Shown in pieces: positions 62,278-64,000 of a stretch of 64,000 nt of DNA. The stretch is from Marthasterias glacialis (lineage: Eukaryota; Echinodermata; Asteroidea; Forcipulatida; Asteriidae). Positions within the stretch are counted from its first letter, which is position 1, and each line of letters begins with the position of its first letter. The position numbers and the translations under genes are program-made. Under the pieces are notes generated by a model. That model worked only from the letters and a program-made list of their open reading frames with translations. It was not told the DNA's origin and ran no database searches. The stretch lies in the NCBI GenBank assembly GCA_911728455.2, contig OU452231.1, forward strand, positions 8,958,963 through 9,022,962. The letters are read 5' to 3'.

Positions 62278-62582
62278 GTAAGAGGAAAGCCAAACGGGGT
62301 GATTTAGTGGCATGTAGATGCTGAAAACACCTTTGGGTACATACCCTTGCTTTCCCGTCCCCTCCCCATTCTGAAAACTTCTTTTCGGGTATATTATGAA
62401 AGGCACAACGTGAATGCCCTTCCCACATCAAACTGAATTGTTACTGACATCCGGCATGTGTGTTCTGCAAAGACGATCATATTTCACATTAAGTGCGTGA
62501 CTTCTGACAGCGGTGCATAACCATGTATCATACATAGAAATATGTTCATCCTATGATTTTTTTTTGTCTCTCTCATCTGCAG
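62278..62582 (+). other. Candidate 5'-UTR intron
   Basis: A near-consensus donor (GGGAAG then GTAAGAG) at 62277/62278 is followed 305 bases later by a strong acceptor: a T-rich then CT-rich tract ending in CTCATCTGCAG at 62582. No long frame precedes the donor, so the upstream exon would be non-coding. It is paired with the coding start proposed at 63359. Confidence 0.33.
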
Positions 62583-63358
62583 ATGACATTCCGCTGCGAT
62601 GTGTCGAAGATGGACAGACTCGACCCCGAGGCATGAGTTAAGCTCCCCAACCAACGGCAAATTGCTTTAAAACCCCTCTTCGCTTCTGAGCCCTAGACCA
62701 GGGGGACCTTCGGGCAGTCGTAATTAGAGAAAGTAGAAAAGAAAAAAAGAATGGAAGATCACGTCAAATTAGCAATTTAATAACGGCCTGGCTTTTAATT
62801 ACAACTGAGCACATGGTTAGCATTGCATAGCTTTCATTAGTGCTCTCTCTACTAGGACGAAAGGAGTTCACACGGCTACAGTGTTCAGACATTCATCCGG
62901 TGGATACCGCGCCAACGGCTGCGCAAGACAACACCGATCCTCGCACAGTCGAGGACTGAGCTTACTTTACAAGCTTAACCGTGGCCTCCTCGAGAAAACT
63001 CCGCACTGTTCACTCTGCCAACTTGACTAGGAGTAAAATTTAAAAAAAAACCACAGCAATCCTCAACGTATGTCTTTTAGACCGGTTCGAGATTGTCTGT
63101 TGCAGAACCTATATGACACAACGCAATAGAGAGACTCAGTTCTTCGTATGTCACCGACACACGCAGTTGAAACCGCGGTAGGCACCTGGACTACAATCCC
63201 CCAATAAAAACACCGATGGAGGAACTTGGCAGTTTGCTTTGATCATCCGCGTGCGGATTGAAGATAATTATGCTCTGCACGGGACCATATACACAAATCA
63301 AGAAGAAGGAAATGTTCGTTGTGAAACTTACAATCTACGGAGTCCACGATAGGACATC

Positions 63359-63389
63359 ATGCCCAGCTACATCGGTGACACCGTAACCA
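63359..63389 (+). CDS. Candidate first coding segment of a gene running off the right edge
   Basis: ATG at 63359 with A at -3 and an in-frame TAG three codons upstream opens a short frame, MPSYIGDTVT plus one base, that ends at a consensus donor (ACCA then GTAAGT) at 63390. The acceptor at 62582 would make this the coding end of a roughly 0.8-kb, mostly untranslated exon. The product cannot be identified from ten residues. The downstream exon would lie beyond the window, because nothing convincing follows by 64000. Confidence 0.3.
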
Positions 63390-63390
63390 G

Positions 63391-64000
63391 TAAGTCATTA
63401 TATTTGTCTATGTTAACGGTTAATCACTGCCCGTACTAAGTAGTGTTAATTACAGCTATAAGTAACATACTGTGTGGCTGAAAGCAATTTGTTTAATTTA
63501 TTTTGATAGTAGGTTTAAAGTCTTCCATGGGGAGGTCAAACTTAATACCCCAATCGTGATCAGAAATTGAAAAGAGAATAATTAGCAACCATTCTCAAGA
63601 AGGAAGAGGTCTCGTCGTTGCCGACATTACTTGTATTTTTTAAACATGGTTTCATGGTCGAACTTGGGTGGAAGTTTTTCGGTTCAGCGAAATTGAAGAG
63701 GTTTGTCTCAATAATTGTATAATGTTTAACTTTTTAAGAAAAATCTGCTTAAAAAGGAAGTTTAAATACATGCGGAGCACGGCCGTTGGAACAGCTTGTG
63801 TCAAATTAGACAATATTCCATTATCAACGGTTTCAAGGTACTAGATATGTTGAAACAGATTTTCATACTATTGTGGAAATACTGTTTCTTGGTTTCTTGA
63901 CACGTGTCACGTGTTTTGAAGGATGTATGGGCGTAGTGGTGTACAGTACTGTTTTACACAGTTGATGTTGTACAGTAGAGTGGCGCACTCTGAGTTATTG
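63391..64000. other. No gene seen; possible intron sequence
   Basis: If the donor at 63390 is real this is the beginning of its intron; otherwise anonymous spacer. Confidence 0.3.

Noticed and set aside
1-64000. CRISPR array, bacterial operon, phage or integrated virus
   Set aside because: Tandem arrays here lack spacers of constant size between identical repeats, no cas, capsid or integrase-like frames were seen, and the receptor is plainly animal.

Overview
The window reads as AT-rich, repeat-laden nuclear DNA from a metazoan, probably a marine invertebrate. An echinoderm or other non-vertebrate deuterostome is my best guess, but nothing here is diagnostic of species. There is no bacterial-style gene packing. 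Open frames are short and scattered, and almost all of them look like chance or repeat-derived frames. Only one protein-coding gene can be recognised with confidence.

That gene, at 23700-25001 on the minus strand, is an intronless class A GPCR of 433 residues. It has every hallmark of a D1-like dopamine receptor: the TM3 aspartate, three TM5 serines, CWLPFF in TM6, NPFIY in TM7, a short third intracellular loop, a Cys cluster and a long C-tail. Two weaker gene signals are reported as candidates. One is a possible internal coding exon at 52926-53160 (minus). The other is a possible 5' end of a rightward gene at 62278-63390, with donor, acceptor, ATG and second donor, whose body would lie beyond the right edge.

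The rest is repeat landscape. (1) Six TTAA-flanked miniature elements at about 3.2, 10.7, 12.5, 17.4, 26.7 and 35.3 kb share an internal core, so they appear to be one deeply diverged non-autonomous transposon clade; a weaker TTAA element lies at 16.1 kb. (2) A 400-bp hAT-like miniature element at 14.9 kb has a near-perfect 8-bp target duplication. (3) tRNA-derived SINE material lies at 21.1-21.4 kb (tandem tRNA-like heads) and 34.4 kb (minus), with a relic at 16.0 kb. (4) Other dispersed families include one at 10.2/21.7/51.2 kb with a conserved hairpin, a pair at 14.3/58.6 kb, and an inverted pair at 44.5/46.9 kb. (5) Tandem arrays lie at 0.46, 5.14, 31.4, 34.85, 40.3, 48.1 and 55.4 kb. The last is a 23-bp array in which each unit carries a Pol III B-box-like sequence.

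No gene cluster or pathway can be reconstructed. I do not see a convincing new multigene system. The most unusual signals are the B-box-like array, the shared-core TTAA elements and the hairpin-bearing dispersed family.
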